59,241 nucleotides of DNA, from the IMG/VR virus record IMGVR_UViG_3300025098_000044, positions 1 through 59,241 of that record, one strand, 5' to 3'. Of this stretch, positions 1 to 12,500 are shown piece after piece; position 1 is the stretch's first letter; every line of letters starts with the position of its first letter. The notes beneath the pieces were generated by a model that saw nothing but the letters and a program-made list of their open reading frames with translations, searched no databases and had not been told where the DNA came from. The translations under genes were made by a program, and so were the position numbers. This DNA is from a virus.

Positions 1-533
1 ATCATGTATGGAGGTGAGGTTTTTTTGTGTGGTATTTAATCGAGTTGCTTCGCAATTGTTAGCGTCTTCAACAAACTTGTAAAAGTTTGATACCGACGGG
101 ATCTTTATCCGTTATTTTAGTCTCTTAAGCTCTGCGATCTTAACAGCCTAAAAACCTCCCCACTAAGCAAAAGCCTTTTTGAATAGGTCTTGGGGTTATA
201 GGGGGTAAGCGACGACTCGAGCCACATGCAGACTATGAGTCCGCACACCAACATGACGCAAGTCGTTGATGCTCAAGCACAACATTGACATTGACATCAG
301 TGTTGACCTTGACTTGACCCTCATCAGTCCTGATCTGACCCAAGACACCACCCCTATCCCCCGAGGTACCAACACTATCATCAGCCTCGATATTGAGTAT
401 ATATAGTATAAGGTAGTAGGTATCCTTTAGGCTTTTGATTACCAGCTCAGATTTTGGATGATATACAACCGATAGACCCCCCTATGGGGATGGGGTACCC
501 TAAAACGAAATTAAATGTAATTAGGGAACCCAT
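1..533. other. Left-end non-coding region
   Basis: No convincing gene lies here; the reverse-strand frame at 196-381 has no recognisable protein character. Visible structure includes a small hairpin at 43-57 (AGTTGC, TTC, GCAATT), a perfect 7-bp stem with a GTAA tetraloop at 72-89, and the TTGAC repeat cluster listed separately. An AT-rich TATATATAGTATAAG stretch at about 398-412 could hold a -10 element for the late block, but no good -35 sits at the right distance. The region precedes the packaging genes, where a packaging start or late promoter would be expected. That role is inference. Confidence 0.6.
285..318 (+). repeat. Tandem TTGAC repeat cluster
   Basis: TTGAC occurs five times in 34 bp, at 285, 291, 303, 309 and 314. 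Four of the copies fall on a 6-bp register. The cluster sits about 215 bp upstream of the first packaging gene. It could be a protein-binding array or a slipped-strand tandem repeat; the pentamer also resembles a -35 element. Confidence 0.6.
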
Positions 534-932
534 ATGGCAAAAAAACCTAGCAGAAAATATATGCAAGAAGATATCCACCGTTTTATGGAGGAGGATGACT
601 TCGCAAGTGCAGCTAATGTTCTAAGAACTGGCATGAAAGCCACCCATACCGTCCGTCGGAACCGCGAAGGCGGTGAAAGAGGGGTAGAATATGAGGAAGT
701 TGCCGACCATAGTACAAGATTAGCAGCTGCCCGACTCACATTGGAGTACGGATTCGGGAAACCAGCCACCAGACACGACATTACAATGACCAAAGAGACA
801 ACGACCACCGTAACACCGGCCGAAGTCATGCTCAGATTGAAGGAATCCGGTCAAGATTTGGCCGAAATTATCGATGTTTACTCTGAAGCAGTGAAAGAAG
901 CCCCAATAGAGATCGAAAATGGACGCGAATAG
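534..932 (+). CDS. Putative terminase small subunit / DNA-packaging protein
   Basis: A 132-residue protein opening the rightward late block, four genes upstream of the large terminase, which is the usual place for the small terminase subunit that recognises phage DNA. The central segment (residues 60-77, TRLAAARLTLEYGFGKP) has the helical alanine/arginine and GxGKP pattern often seen in small phage DNA-packaging and HTH proteins. The C-terminal third is acidic and helical. Start is ATG 534, with a weak AGGG upstream. The function rests on position and the short motif, so other DNA-binding roles remain possible. Confidence 0.45.
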   Translation: MAKKPSRKYMQEDIHRFMEEDDFASAANVLRTGMKATHTVRRNREGGERGVEYEEVADHSTRLAAARLTLEYGFGKPATRHDITMTKETTTTVTPAEVMLRLKESGQDLAEIIDVYSEAVKEAPIEIENGRE

Positions 933-1428
933 CCTTAAAAATTATTTTGATGTGTTGGAAGAGGCCGGAAAGAGGGGCGATTTTATGGATAAACACGCCC
1001 ATCCACAGCCCTACCAACCTCAAACTGTTCAGCTAAGGCCGGATAGCGAGATGCCCGAACCTTTTCACGGAAAACCCATCGAACTAGACGAATTCGGCTT
1101 AGCACCCCAAATGCTGGCTTTTGAAGGCGGGTTGGAGTTTGAGGATAATTATGTCCCACCATTAGAATTCGAAGACGGGCCAGAAACTCCCGTTTACGAT
1201 GTAGAGCCCCAAGCTCAACCTCAACCCCAAGGTTCATTTAGTATGGGTGGCGTAGATTACAAAATAATCAACGGAAAATGGACCGCTTTAAAACCCGACG
1301 GCACTCCTATGAGTCCAGGCGAGATGTACCAACACACAAGTCAAATGCACAAAAACCCCGGTCATGTAACCGGTAAACCACTTTTACCCTCCAAGCTGTT
1401 TCAAAAACCCACAATAGCACAACGATGA
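919..1428 (+). CDS. Hypothetical acidic/proline-rich protein
   Basis: A 169-residue protein whose ATG lies inside the end of the preceding gene (14-nt overlap), so the two are probably translationally coupled. The middle is rich in Pro, Glu, Phe and Gln, with repeated PLEFED/GLEFED-like phrases and a PQAQPQPQ stretch, suggesting an extended or disordered linker. A short ordered segment follows (YKIINGKWTALKPDGTPMSP). No family is recognised. Its place between the TerS-like gene and TerL suggests a packaging or head-associated role, by context only. Confidence 0.55.
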   Translation: MDANSLKNYFDVLEEAGKRGDFMDKHAHPQPYQPQTVQLRPDSEMPEPFHGKPIELDEFGLAPQMLAFEGGLEFEDNYVPPLEFEDGPETPVYDVEPQAQPQPQGSFSMGGVDYKIINGKWTALKPDGTPMSPGEMYQHTSQMHKNPGHVTGKPLLPSKLFQKPTIAQR

Positions 1429-1616
1429 CTAAAGAAATAAAAACACCCGAAGAGCAGTTTGAGCATGAATTATCTAATGTTTTCGTTCGCTGGTGGGAGG
1501 AATCCGACCTCGACGAGCTTGATATGTCTCAAATTGCAATAGAAGTAGTGGAACGCTTTTGCGACACCACCGTAGAATTCGAATCAGACATCGATCTGAG
1601 CGACATGGAAGAATAA
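1425..1616 (+). CDS. Small acidic hypothetical protein
   Basis: A 63-residue, strongly acidic protein rich in Glu and Asp. Its ATG overlaps the stop of the upstream gene in an ATGA arrangement typical of coupled phage genes. No known domain is visible. The acidic composition contrasts with the three very basic mini-proteins encoded immediately downstream. Confidence 0.6.
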   Translation: MTKEIKTPEEQFEHELSNVFVRWWEESDLDELDMSQIAIEVVERFCDTTVEFESDIDLSDMEE

Positions 1617-1620
1617 GTAG

Positions 1621-1758
1621 ATGCCCGCAAAAAAGAGAAAATCTAGTAAAAAAGACCCTTGTTGGAAGGGGTATAAAGCAATCGGTATGAAAAGTAAGGG
1701 CGGTAGAAAAGTCCCTAACTGCGTACCTAACAAATCAAAAGGGAGGAGTAAACGATGA
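1621..1758 (+). CDS. Small basic phage protein with DPCWKGY / VPNCVP motif
   Basis: A 45-residue ORF, four bases after the previous stop. It carries the phrase DPCWKGYKAIGMKSKGGRKV followed directly by PNCVP, a two-cysteine motif recurring in many marine phages, either as small proteins or as a segment of larger head-associated proteins. Biochemical function is not known. The ends are lysine-rich, which would suit nucleic-acid binding. The stop overlaps the ATG of the next ORF (ATGA). Confidence 0.7.
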   Translation: MPAKKRKSSKKDPCWKGYKAIGMKSKGGRKVPNCVPNKSKGRSKR

Positions 1759-1820
1759 CTCATTGCGGAACAAAGCGAAAGAAGAAAACCAAAAAGAAAA
1801 AAGGTTATGGCAGCAAGTAA
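1755..1820 (+). CDS. Very small lysine-rich peptide
   Basis: A 21-codon ORF, coupled by ATGA to the preceding gene and overlapping the start of the next by 14 nt. It is almost entirely Lys/Arg, ending in KKGYGSK. Tight packing on both sides argues that it is translated, but its size and low complexity make the call tentative. It could instead be a translational bridge between its neighbours. Confidence 0.4.
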   Translation: MTHCGTKRKKKTKKKKGYGSK

Positions 1821-2082
1821 AAGAAAGCCCAGTAAGCGCATACCTAAGACCACTAAGGGTAAAGGAGCGAATTACCGCACCGCAAAAGCTGGTGCTGGTA
1901 TGACAAAAAAAGGGGTAGCGGCGTATCGTAAAGCTAATCCCGGTTCCAAGCTAAAAACTGCGGTTACAGGTAAAGTCAAAAAGGGAAGTAAAGCGGCCAA
2001 ACGCCGTAAAGCATTTTGCGCAAGATCTAAGAGTTGGAATGGTGAAAGAGGCAAAGCCGCTCGCCGTCGCTGGAAGTGTTGA
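1807..2082 (+). CDS. DUF6321-like basic phage protein
   Basis: A 91-residue, highly basic protein. The segment TKKGVAAYRKANPGSKLKTA, then KKGSKAAKRRKAFCARSKSW and a final RRRWKC, is the signature of the DUF6321-type family common in phages, usually near terminase genes. This copy is somewhat shorter than the versions I recall, lacking part of the segment between FCAR and the C-terminal RRW-C. Function is unknown; the charge and the two conserved cysteines suggest nucleic-acid or capsid association. The stop overlaps the TerL ATG by one base (TGATG). Confidence 0.7.
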   Translation: MAASKRKPSKRIPKTTKGKGANYRTAKAGAGMTKKGVAAYRKANPGSKLKTAVTGKVKKGSKAAKRRKAFCARSKSWNGERGKAARRRWKC

Positions 2083-3839
2083 TGACCGAAAAAGAGCACC
2101 AAATTCAGGACTTAATTCGCATAGATCCAGAGGTGTGGTTTTCTACATTTGCGGTTATTAAGGACAAAAGGGGTAAGGATATTAAACCTAAAGCGAACAC
2201 GCTTCAAAAGCGTATGTTTGCTCATTATAGAAAGTGTCAATTAGAGCAAAAACCATGCAAAATGATCATATTAAAGCCTCGTCAGAAGGGGGCGAGCACA
2301 TGCGCTCAAGCTCTGACATACCACCACATGAGGAAGCACGAGAATTTAGCGGGCTCACTGATGGGGGATATAGCGGGAACCTCGGACAAGGTTTTCGAGA
2401 TTTACCGGAGATATGCGGAAAACGACGAGTTCCCCTGGAACGATACAGGAACAAACCTCGAGGACGGTGGAAGTCTCGCAGACGCGATCAAGCTGATCAG
2501 CAAAAGCGTCTACGGAAAAGAAACCGCCGGATCGAAAAACGCAGGTCGAAGTGGAACGATTCAGGTAGGTAACATGACCGAGGTTGCTTTCTGGCCGAAT
2601 ACTGGCCAAAAAGACCCAGCTCTTGGTTATCTACAATCTTTGTACGACGGTGACAATGTATCTTTGGTTGTTGCCGACTCTACACCAAATGGCCCAGCTG
2701 GTTGGTTTTACAATACATGGATTCAAGACAATGAATGGGCGAAGATATTCGCCGCATGGTGGGAGTTCGAAGATTCCGAAATTCCTTTCAAATCCGAAGA
2801 AGAGCTTCAGGATTTCAAGGATACCATGACCGATGATGAAAAGTCCGAAGTCGAGCGTTTCGATGTAAATTGGGAGCAGATGCATTGGAGAAGGAGAACT
2901 CTTCAGGACAAATGTAATGGTGATGTTTCTAAGTTCCGACAGGAGTACCCGTCCGATCCCGAAGAATGTTTCTTAATGTCATCCCGACCTCGCTTTCAAA
3001 TGGAAGTATTAAAGGAAATGGCTGATGCGGCGGAGAAACAGCATTTCAGAACAGGAAATCTGTCCCTACAAGATAACGGGTCAGTTTCATTCAATTTAGA
3101 TAGAGTAGGTGGGTGGAATATTTACGATGAGCCTGAGACCGACTCTAAGTACATAATAGGAGTGGACACTTGCACTGGTGAGGATCAGCAAATGCAGGGT
3201 CTTGCAGCCGATCCCGACTACCATTCCGTTCAGGTTTGGAAAGCTCCTTATGAGGATTGGCACGGTGATTGGCATGTAGCCCGTATGGTAGCTGTACATC
3301 ACTCCCGTGTGGATATCGGAGTATTAGCCGAAGAGATCCAGGCGGCAGCCCAATGGTACGGAGGTGCTTTTGTTGTACCCGAAGTCAACAACAGCGGTCT
3401 TGCTATAATTAAATATCTGCTTGAGGCGGGTGTGCATGTTTACCAAAGGCGAAAAGTAAACAACTCCACCGGTATGGTTGAAAAGTTCTACGGTTGGCAG
3501 ACTGATAAAATCACCCGAAAGACGGTAATTGACCATATGGCATCGGAATTGATGGATAGGAATTTTGATATTCCCGATAAAGGGATACTCCAGGAGATGA
3601 AGGTATTCGTTATTAACGATAAAGGTAAACCCGAAGCCGCTCCTGGTCACCACGACGATCATGTATTAGCCGCCGCACTTTGCTTATATAACATGGAGTC
3701 CGCTTCCACATTCAAAGGCCCGAAGAAGAAACAGATCACAAACCGGATGCTTCGTAAAAACCCAAGTTTGATGTGTCCCGATGGTTTTATGAGGGTTCCT
3801 TTAGGATCTATTAAACATAATTACAAGCGGTTGAGGTAG
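2082..3839 (+). CDS. terL: Terminase large subunit (packaging ATPase/nuclease)
   Basis: A 585-residue DNA-packaging motor. The ATPase domain has the Walker A-like KPRQKGAST at residues 65-73 and a Walker B-region EVAFW near residue 165. The C-terminal RuvC-fold nuclease begins with IIGVDTCTG near residue 360, followed by VVPEVNNSG and the acidic HHDDHVLAAAL near residue 530. An in-frame GTG lies at 2076, but ATG 2082 is preferred because it forms a TGATG junction with the previous stop. It translocates DNA through the portal into the prohead and cuts concatemers. Length is normal for the family. Confidence 0.92.
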   Translation: MTEKEHQIQDLIRIDPEVWFSTFAVIKDKRGKDIKPKANTLQKRMFAHYRKCQLEQKPCKMIILKPRQKGASTCAQALTYHHMRKHENLAGSLMGDIAGTSDKVFEIYRRYAENDEFPWNDTGTNLEDGGSLADAIKLISKSVYGKETAGSKNAGRSGTIQVGNMTEVAFWPNTGQKDPALGYLQSLYDGDNVSLVVADSTPNGPAGWFYNTWIQDNEWAKIFAAWWEFEDSEIPFKSEEELQDFKDTMTDDEKSEVERFDVNWEQMHWRRRTLQDKCNGDVSKFRQEYPSDPEECFLMSSRPRFQMEVLKEMADAAEKQHFRTGNLSLQDNGSVSFNLDRVGGWNIYDEPETDSKYIIGVDTCTGEDQQMQGLAADPDYHSVQVWKAPYEDWHGDWHVARMVAVHHSRVDIGVLAEEIQAAAQWYGGAFVVPEVNNSGLAIIKYLLEAGVHVYQRRKVNNSTGMVEKFYGWQTDKITRKTVIDHMASELMDRNFDIPDKGILQEMKVFVINDKGKPEAAPGHHDDHVLAAALCLYNMESASTFKGPKKKQITNRMLRKNPSLMCPDGFMRVPLGSIKHNYKRLR

Positions 3840-3865
3840 TAAATAATTAAAATTAAGGTAATCCA

Positions 3866-6511
<2,646 letters not shown>

Positions 6512-6516
6512 ATTAA

Positions 6517-9500
6517 ATGGGAGCTCTCGATGATCTAGATCTCGGCAAGGACCAGTACCAACCCGAGAAAGAACAGGACGATTTAGGTTTTAAAAATTAT
6601 CAAAGACCTCTTCGACCACAGCCTTTGCATGGCGAAATTCAGCGTTATGAGGATCCTGTCCCGCAAGAGCTTCCTCAACAACAGAGGCAGGCTTATAAAG
6701 ATATACAAACATTTGAAAACGACCTCAAAACTCTTAGTGACGGTGTCAAACGATACAAAAGTATATCCGAAACAAAAGAGCAGGCTTTAAATGATTTTTA
6801 CTCAACTAAGTTTAGCCCGTATTTCGACGAGAGCTACGCCGAAGATTTTAATGTAGTAGGTGGTGAGACTTTTAAGAGCTCCGACTTCTCTACTACAAAG
6901 TTCGATCAAGTAGACAAAGCATTTGATGCAATAGGCCGTGATTATGCCGATATTGAAGCTAGAGTAGCCGAAGGTGATACTAAATGGTTTGGTGACGATA
7001 CGGCTTTTCTTAGAGCACAGCAAAAACTTAAAGGTAAGAAAAGGTTTGAATTAATAAAAGCAAAGCATGACCGTATGCGTAAAGATTACGACCATGCTTT
7101 TAGAGCTCATGAGAATTCAGTAGCTCGAAAGAAAGGGATGACCGACGCATTTACAAGTTTGCCCCTTGGTATGCGAGAAGCTGCAAATAAGTGGAAGGAA
7201 GAAAACCCGGGAAAGAATCTTTCCGCCGATTCAATTAATAAACTTTTAGATTCCACTAAATTCGAAGATCCGAAGTATTCTCCTATGGGTCTGCTTTTAA
7301 ACCAGGACAAGGTTGATCCTAGAACTAACCTGGTTATGCACAAGGGTAACCGGGAAGAGGAACAACATCAAAAGCTCCAAGGTCGCAGGTTGGCGGCTGT
7401 AAAGAAAGAAGGTAAAGCCGCACTTGCAAGAGATATAAAAACTTTTGACCAGGAGACAAAGTTACGCGATCGGGGTTTAATGTATTCCGTTTTAGGTCGG
7501 TTAGCTAACCACTCAATCTATCTTAGTAAGGCAGAGAAAGAGGCGTTGCATATAGATAAATTAAAGAAAGACGGCTTTAATCAATATAAAGGTGTAGATA
7601 TAGCTAGTGCACAAGAAGCTCTTGGTGGGGAAGATCGTGTAATTGCAGCTAAAGCTATTGAGAATTTCGGTGAGGCTTTTACTAGCTTACAAGAAGCCGA
7701 AGTAAACTACGCTAAAAACAAGGAATCAAAAGGTATATCTAAAGCCAAAGAGATACGCGATCTTGCTCAACTTAATTATGATGAAGCTGTAAAATCCGTA
7801 ACTCAACTTGGGTTTTCAAAAGAGCTTTTAAAAAGGGGTCGCTCTAAGAGTTATTTTGGGCATCTCCGAGATTCTGCTACCAGAGGTAGTCTTTTGGATG
7901 ACGCCTCAGAGTTCGCTTTTGCATTGGACGGCTGGCAGGAATTTGGAACGGATAAAGCTTCCGAATTAATTTCTATAATGGAGCAAATGGAATCTCTCGA
8001 AGGTTCTCACGCTTTTAAAAAATTCGGCATGGCAGAATCCGAAGGACTGCTTGAAGCCTTCGGAAACCTATTTAGTAACTTTGAAGCAATACCCGAGCTT
8101 ATCACCGAAACTATCGTAGGTTTTGGTAGCTCATACTTTGATGCCGAAAGATTAGGGGCTACAGTAGGTGTGGGAGCTGGTACCGGTTTAGCCATAGGAT
8201 CTGCTGGGTTTAACCCGCTTACAGCCGGTGGAGGGGCCGCAACAGGTGCTTTATGGGGTGCCAGAATAAACGCGGGACTTGCTTCATTTGTAATGGAGTA
8301 TGTCGGGGAATTTCTCGGAGAATTAGATAAAGAGGGTGTAGATTGGCGTAATCCAAATGTATTAGTCGCGGCAGTTAACAATCCCGCATTAATGGATAAG
8401 GTCAGAGAGAAAGCTAGGACTAAATCGGGTACGGTTGCATTCTTTGATTTAGTAGCCGCCGGTATAGCTGGTAGGACGAATAGGTTGGTTAAAAAACCGT
8501 CCGCTATGAAAAAACTGCCTAAAGGTATTAAAGCTTTTAGACAAGAATTAGACGGAGCGGCTCATGCAAGTTGGTTTAGAAATTTAGCCGCCGGAGGTGC
8601 TGAGCTTGCCGTTCAGGGATCTCTCGGGGGTATGGGTGAGGGCTTTGGTCAATTACTTACTTTAGACCCAGGTGAAGAGATTGACTGGGATGCTATAGCG
8701 GCTGAAATCGGAATCGAAATGGTTGGCCCAGGTGGTATCGGTTTAGGTATTAATTCAATATCCGCAAAAAGCCGTGGACTGTTCGGCGATTTCGGAATGG
8801 AAGACATTAGTGGCGCAAGTGAGACTGTAATTAATCAAGGTAATACTGAGACCGAATACGGCCGTTTAGAACAAGTCGATAGGGCTGGGTGGAAACATGA
8901 AAGAAGACGGTTTAATACTTCCGAAGGTTTCATGCAAGCCTTGCAGGAGGTAGAAGGTTTTGATCCAAACTCTGCCAGTGGTTGGTTAATATCCCGTATT
9001 GCTGGTTTTGCGTATGGTATGGAAAAAAGAAACCTCGGCTTGGTTATTTCCGATAGAACCCCTTTTAGAAATTCAAAGACCAGGGGTGCTTATCAAGACG
9101 GTGTCGTCTATGTAAATACAAAAGCATTAAAAGACGGAGCTTCAACTAACTTAGTTTTACTACACGAGCTTGGCCACTTCATGCAGGATATGTTCTTCTC
9201 CGATCCCGCAAGTGTCGAGAATTTATACAACAGCCATCACGCCGGTAATGACGAAGTTCAAACCGCCGAAAACAAACTACTATCATGGGCACAGTATGTA
9301 TTAGGTAAAAGAGTCACCGATCTATCTGAACTCTCCCCTAGTGAGTTGAAGATGGCAAAAGACAAATTTCAAAACACTCCCGATAATGTGATTAGGGCAG
9401 AGTGGTTTACTACACAGTTTGGATTAGCTCTTGCGCAGGAATCCGGACTTGCATCGAGTGACAAACTTTCAAAAGAAATAAAGGTAGCCACTAAGAATTT

Positions 9501-12500
9501 CCTTAAAGCTATATTCGAAGGCCAAGATGAGGCTCTAGGACAATTCTTTCCTAACGCAGATGCTAATGTAGCTGGCGTAGAGGCTAGGATGTTAATGCTA
9601 GAAGCGCTCGGTTTTAATCCAAGAGATTTAACACACAACAGAGAAGAGCAATTCAGCAGATCGGGGCCTGATGCGATAGACTTAGACAGTCAAAGAAGCA
9701 CCTTCACAGTCAATATTGCGAACATTAAAAACTGGTCTCAACAGGCTAAGGATTTATATGCCAGACTGCTAGGTTTTGATAACTTTAAATCTCTTCCTAA
9801 TGAGTATAAAAACCCTCGCTATGGTAAAACTCAGGAGGTTATGGAGAAAGGCGGTGTTACCGAAACAACCGCCGATGTCGATCTTTTAGATCCTTCTTTC
9901 CAATCTAAATTTGATCAGGGTAAAGCAACCGAAACTCAGGAGGGTGGCACCGGTTTACGAGAAGCACTGTCTCCCGAAAAGCCCGAAAGCTCAACAACAA
10001 GAGCCGCTAAAGATGCGGCTAAGGTAGCAAGCAAAGCTAGGGTAACTGATGACGAGTTAGAAGAGCTCGGAATGACCCGTAAAGCATACGAAGAGCAAGC
10101 CGCGAAAAACGAGTTAAATCCAGGTAACACAGAGTACGCTAAAGATCTTTTAGAAAGAAGGGGTTTAGCTCCGCCGAGCAAGAAAGAAGTACAAGCCGAG
10201 AAGACCAAGAAATTAGAAGAAACCGCCAAAGAAGGTAAACTTACTAAAGGTGCCGAAAAGGTAATTGCCGATTCTGAAAAAAGCAAAGACAAGGTTAAGC
10301 CCGAAGCTAAGCCCGATCCAGAAGCCGCTGAGAAAGTAAAGAAAGCAAAAGCCAGAAGAGAATCAGCTTCTAAAACAAAAATAGCAATAGGTAAGAATCC
10401 CGAAGAATTAAAGGACACTCCTAAGAAAGAAGAAAGCACCGAAGAGGGGAAGCCCACACCAAGCGGTAAGTTTGACGAAAAGTTCGAAGAAGAGAGTTTA
10501 AAAAAGCTAGATCCACTTATTGAGCCTGCCCCAAAATCGGAAGACCAAGAAGCGAACGAAAAACTTCTCGAAGAAAAGGCGAAGGCTTATAAGGCTAAAA
10601 AAGCCGAAGAAGAAGTCGACGCTAAAACCGAATCTGAGGGATCCGCAAATGACTTCGAACTTAAAGCCAGGGCTAAGCTGGAAGGTCTGTTAAGTAAAAA
10701 CAATGCAGATTTTACTTACGAATATAAAAAAGCATCGAATGCCCTATTAAAAGAAAATAAATACCCAACTGCTTCCAGAATATTCTTTAAGATGTTGTCG
10801 GATATCGCCGGTGACGAGACTGTTCTTATAGATGAAACACCCGCTTTACAGGCCGCTATAAAAGAAGTCATAGGTAGTCCGTTAATAAGGCCAGGCAAAG
10901 AGGCAATTAATAAACTAATTACAATTCTAGAATCAGCGGTAAATGAGGATTTTAATCATTTAGCGAATAAAGAATTAAAAGTAGACGGTGTATTAATGCC
11001 CTTCGGAGTTCACCCTTTAGCAGATGTCGATTACGACAGAATTGAAATGGGTATACCCCGTTTGGCTATGAATTTTAGCACAAAGAATGGAGCTAAAAGA
11101 GACGATGTAAAAGGTGAGACTACGATGGAGTGGATTAAAAACGGTCAAAGAACCGCAACCACAAGAACAGAGGCTCAGGTCAGGGGTGTTAAACAAGGCG
11201 ATATAATTGAGTTTTACGATGGTAAAGAAACCGTATTAGTAAAAGTAACGCACGATCCTTATAGAGTTAATCACGAGACAATTTCCGAGGGTATGTGGAG
11301 TCGTTATGAAGGTTGGCACCAAGACATGTATAAACAAGTCATAAACGCCGATAAACCCAGATTCCAGTTTAGGTATAGACTTTTAAATAAAGAAGAAACT
11401 GAAGCAGCTAGAAAAGCTCCAATAAAATTAGAACTTAAAGAACACATCGGCCAGGAGGGTCAATATGTTAACTTTAGAAGAAGGAGCCAGAAAGCTCATC
11501 AAAGAGACACCTCATCATCTTTATACGCTTATAAAATAGTTAAGAATCGTAAAAGGTATAACGACGAATCAGCTTTTACTTTAGCAGCCGCATTGCAAAG
11601 ACTCATCGGTGAAACTCAAGATATATCAGATTATTTGTACGGTGTTCAAAGCGTAGCTGGTGAGTTTATAGACAAGAAAGATTTAGAATACGACAGCTCC
11701 GTTATAGCCGAAATGGCTGAAGTTTTCGAGTCTCCTCTAAAAGATAAAAACAATCCCGAAGGTACTACTTTAAAGGAAAAACAAGATAAAATTCAGTCAT
11801 TAAATCAAAAATTAACTTCTTTTTCTATACAGTTAGCAAAAGCAGCTTCAGATTGGAAAGAGTCGCACGACCCTAAAAAACCTTCAGAGGTTGCTTATTT
11901 AAAAAGAATGGAGGCAGCTCTTGAAACTCTTAAGAAAGATTACGGGGGGAGTAAAACTGAAAAAGAAGCTAAAGTCAGAATGGCTCAAATAGAGCGAAGT
12001 CTGAAACATATTGAGCTAGCTGAACAAAAATTTCGTAGAGATACTAAAAAAGATCCGTATGAAGTTGAACTAGTTCCTGTAAATAAAGAAGACGCAATAG
12101 AAAACGGTATCAACTGGTTAGATCTACCCGTGGGTTCTTTGCTATCCCGTGATAAGAAAAAAGGTCTTTGGAACCCATTCAGTTTAGATAATGATCTTCA
12201 AACTCTTTTCGGAGGTAAGGTTTACAAAAATAGAAACGGCGAAGTTCAAAGCCAATATATGACCGTACTCGGGGCTATGGTTGGTAAAAAGAAGATGAAA
12301 CTTTCATCCGGTGGTAAATTGGCTCAAGAAGGTAGCCCAAACAGAGAATCAGTCATGATGACCGATTATGTTTCTCTTTCTCAGGAGAACAGACTCGCCG
12401 CCCTCAGAAGAATGTTCGCAAAAGCAAAAGATGGGAAACAGCGTGTAAAACTTAAAAAACAGATTGAAGAGTTACAAAAGAAACAGCGAGAAGCCGACAG

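Noticed and set aside
196-381. Reverse-strand 61-codon ORF in the left non-coding region
   Set aside because: No start signal or domain, and it reads across the TTGAC repeat as a low-complexity Met/Ser stretch.
521-829. Reverse-strand ORF opposite the TerS-like gene
   Set aside because: Hydrophobic-looking shadow frame in a block where all genes run rightward.
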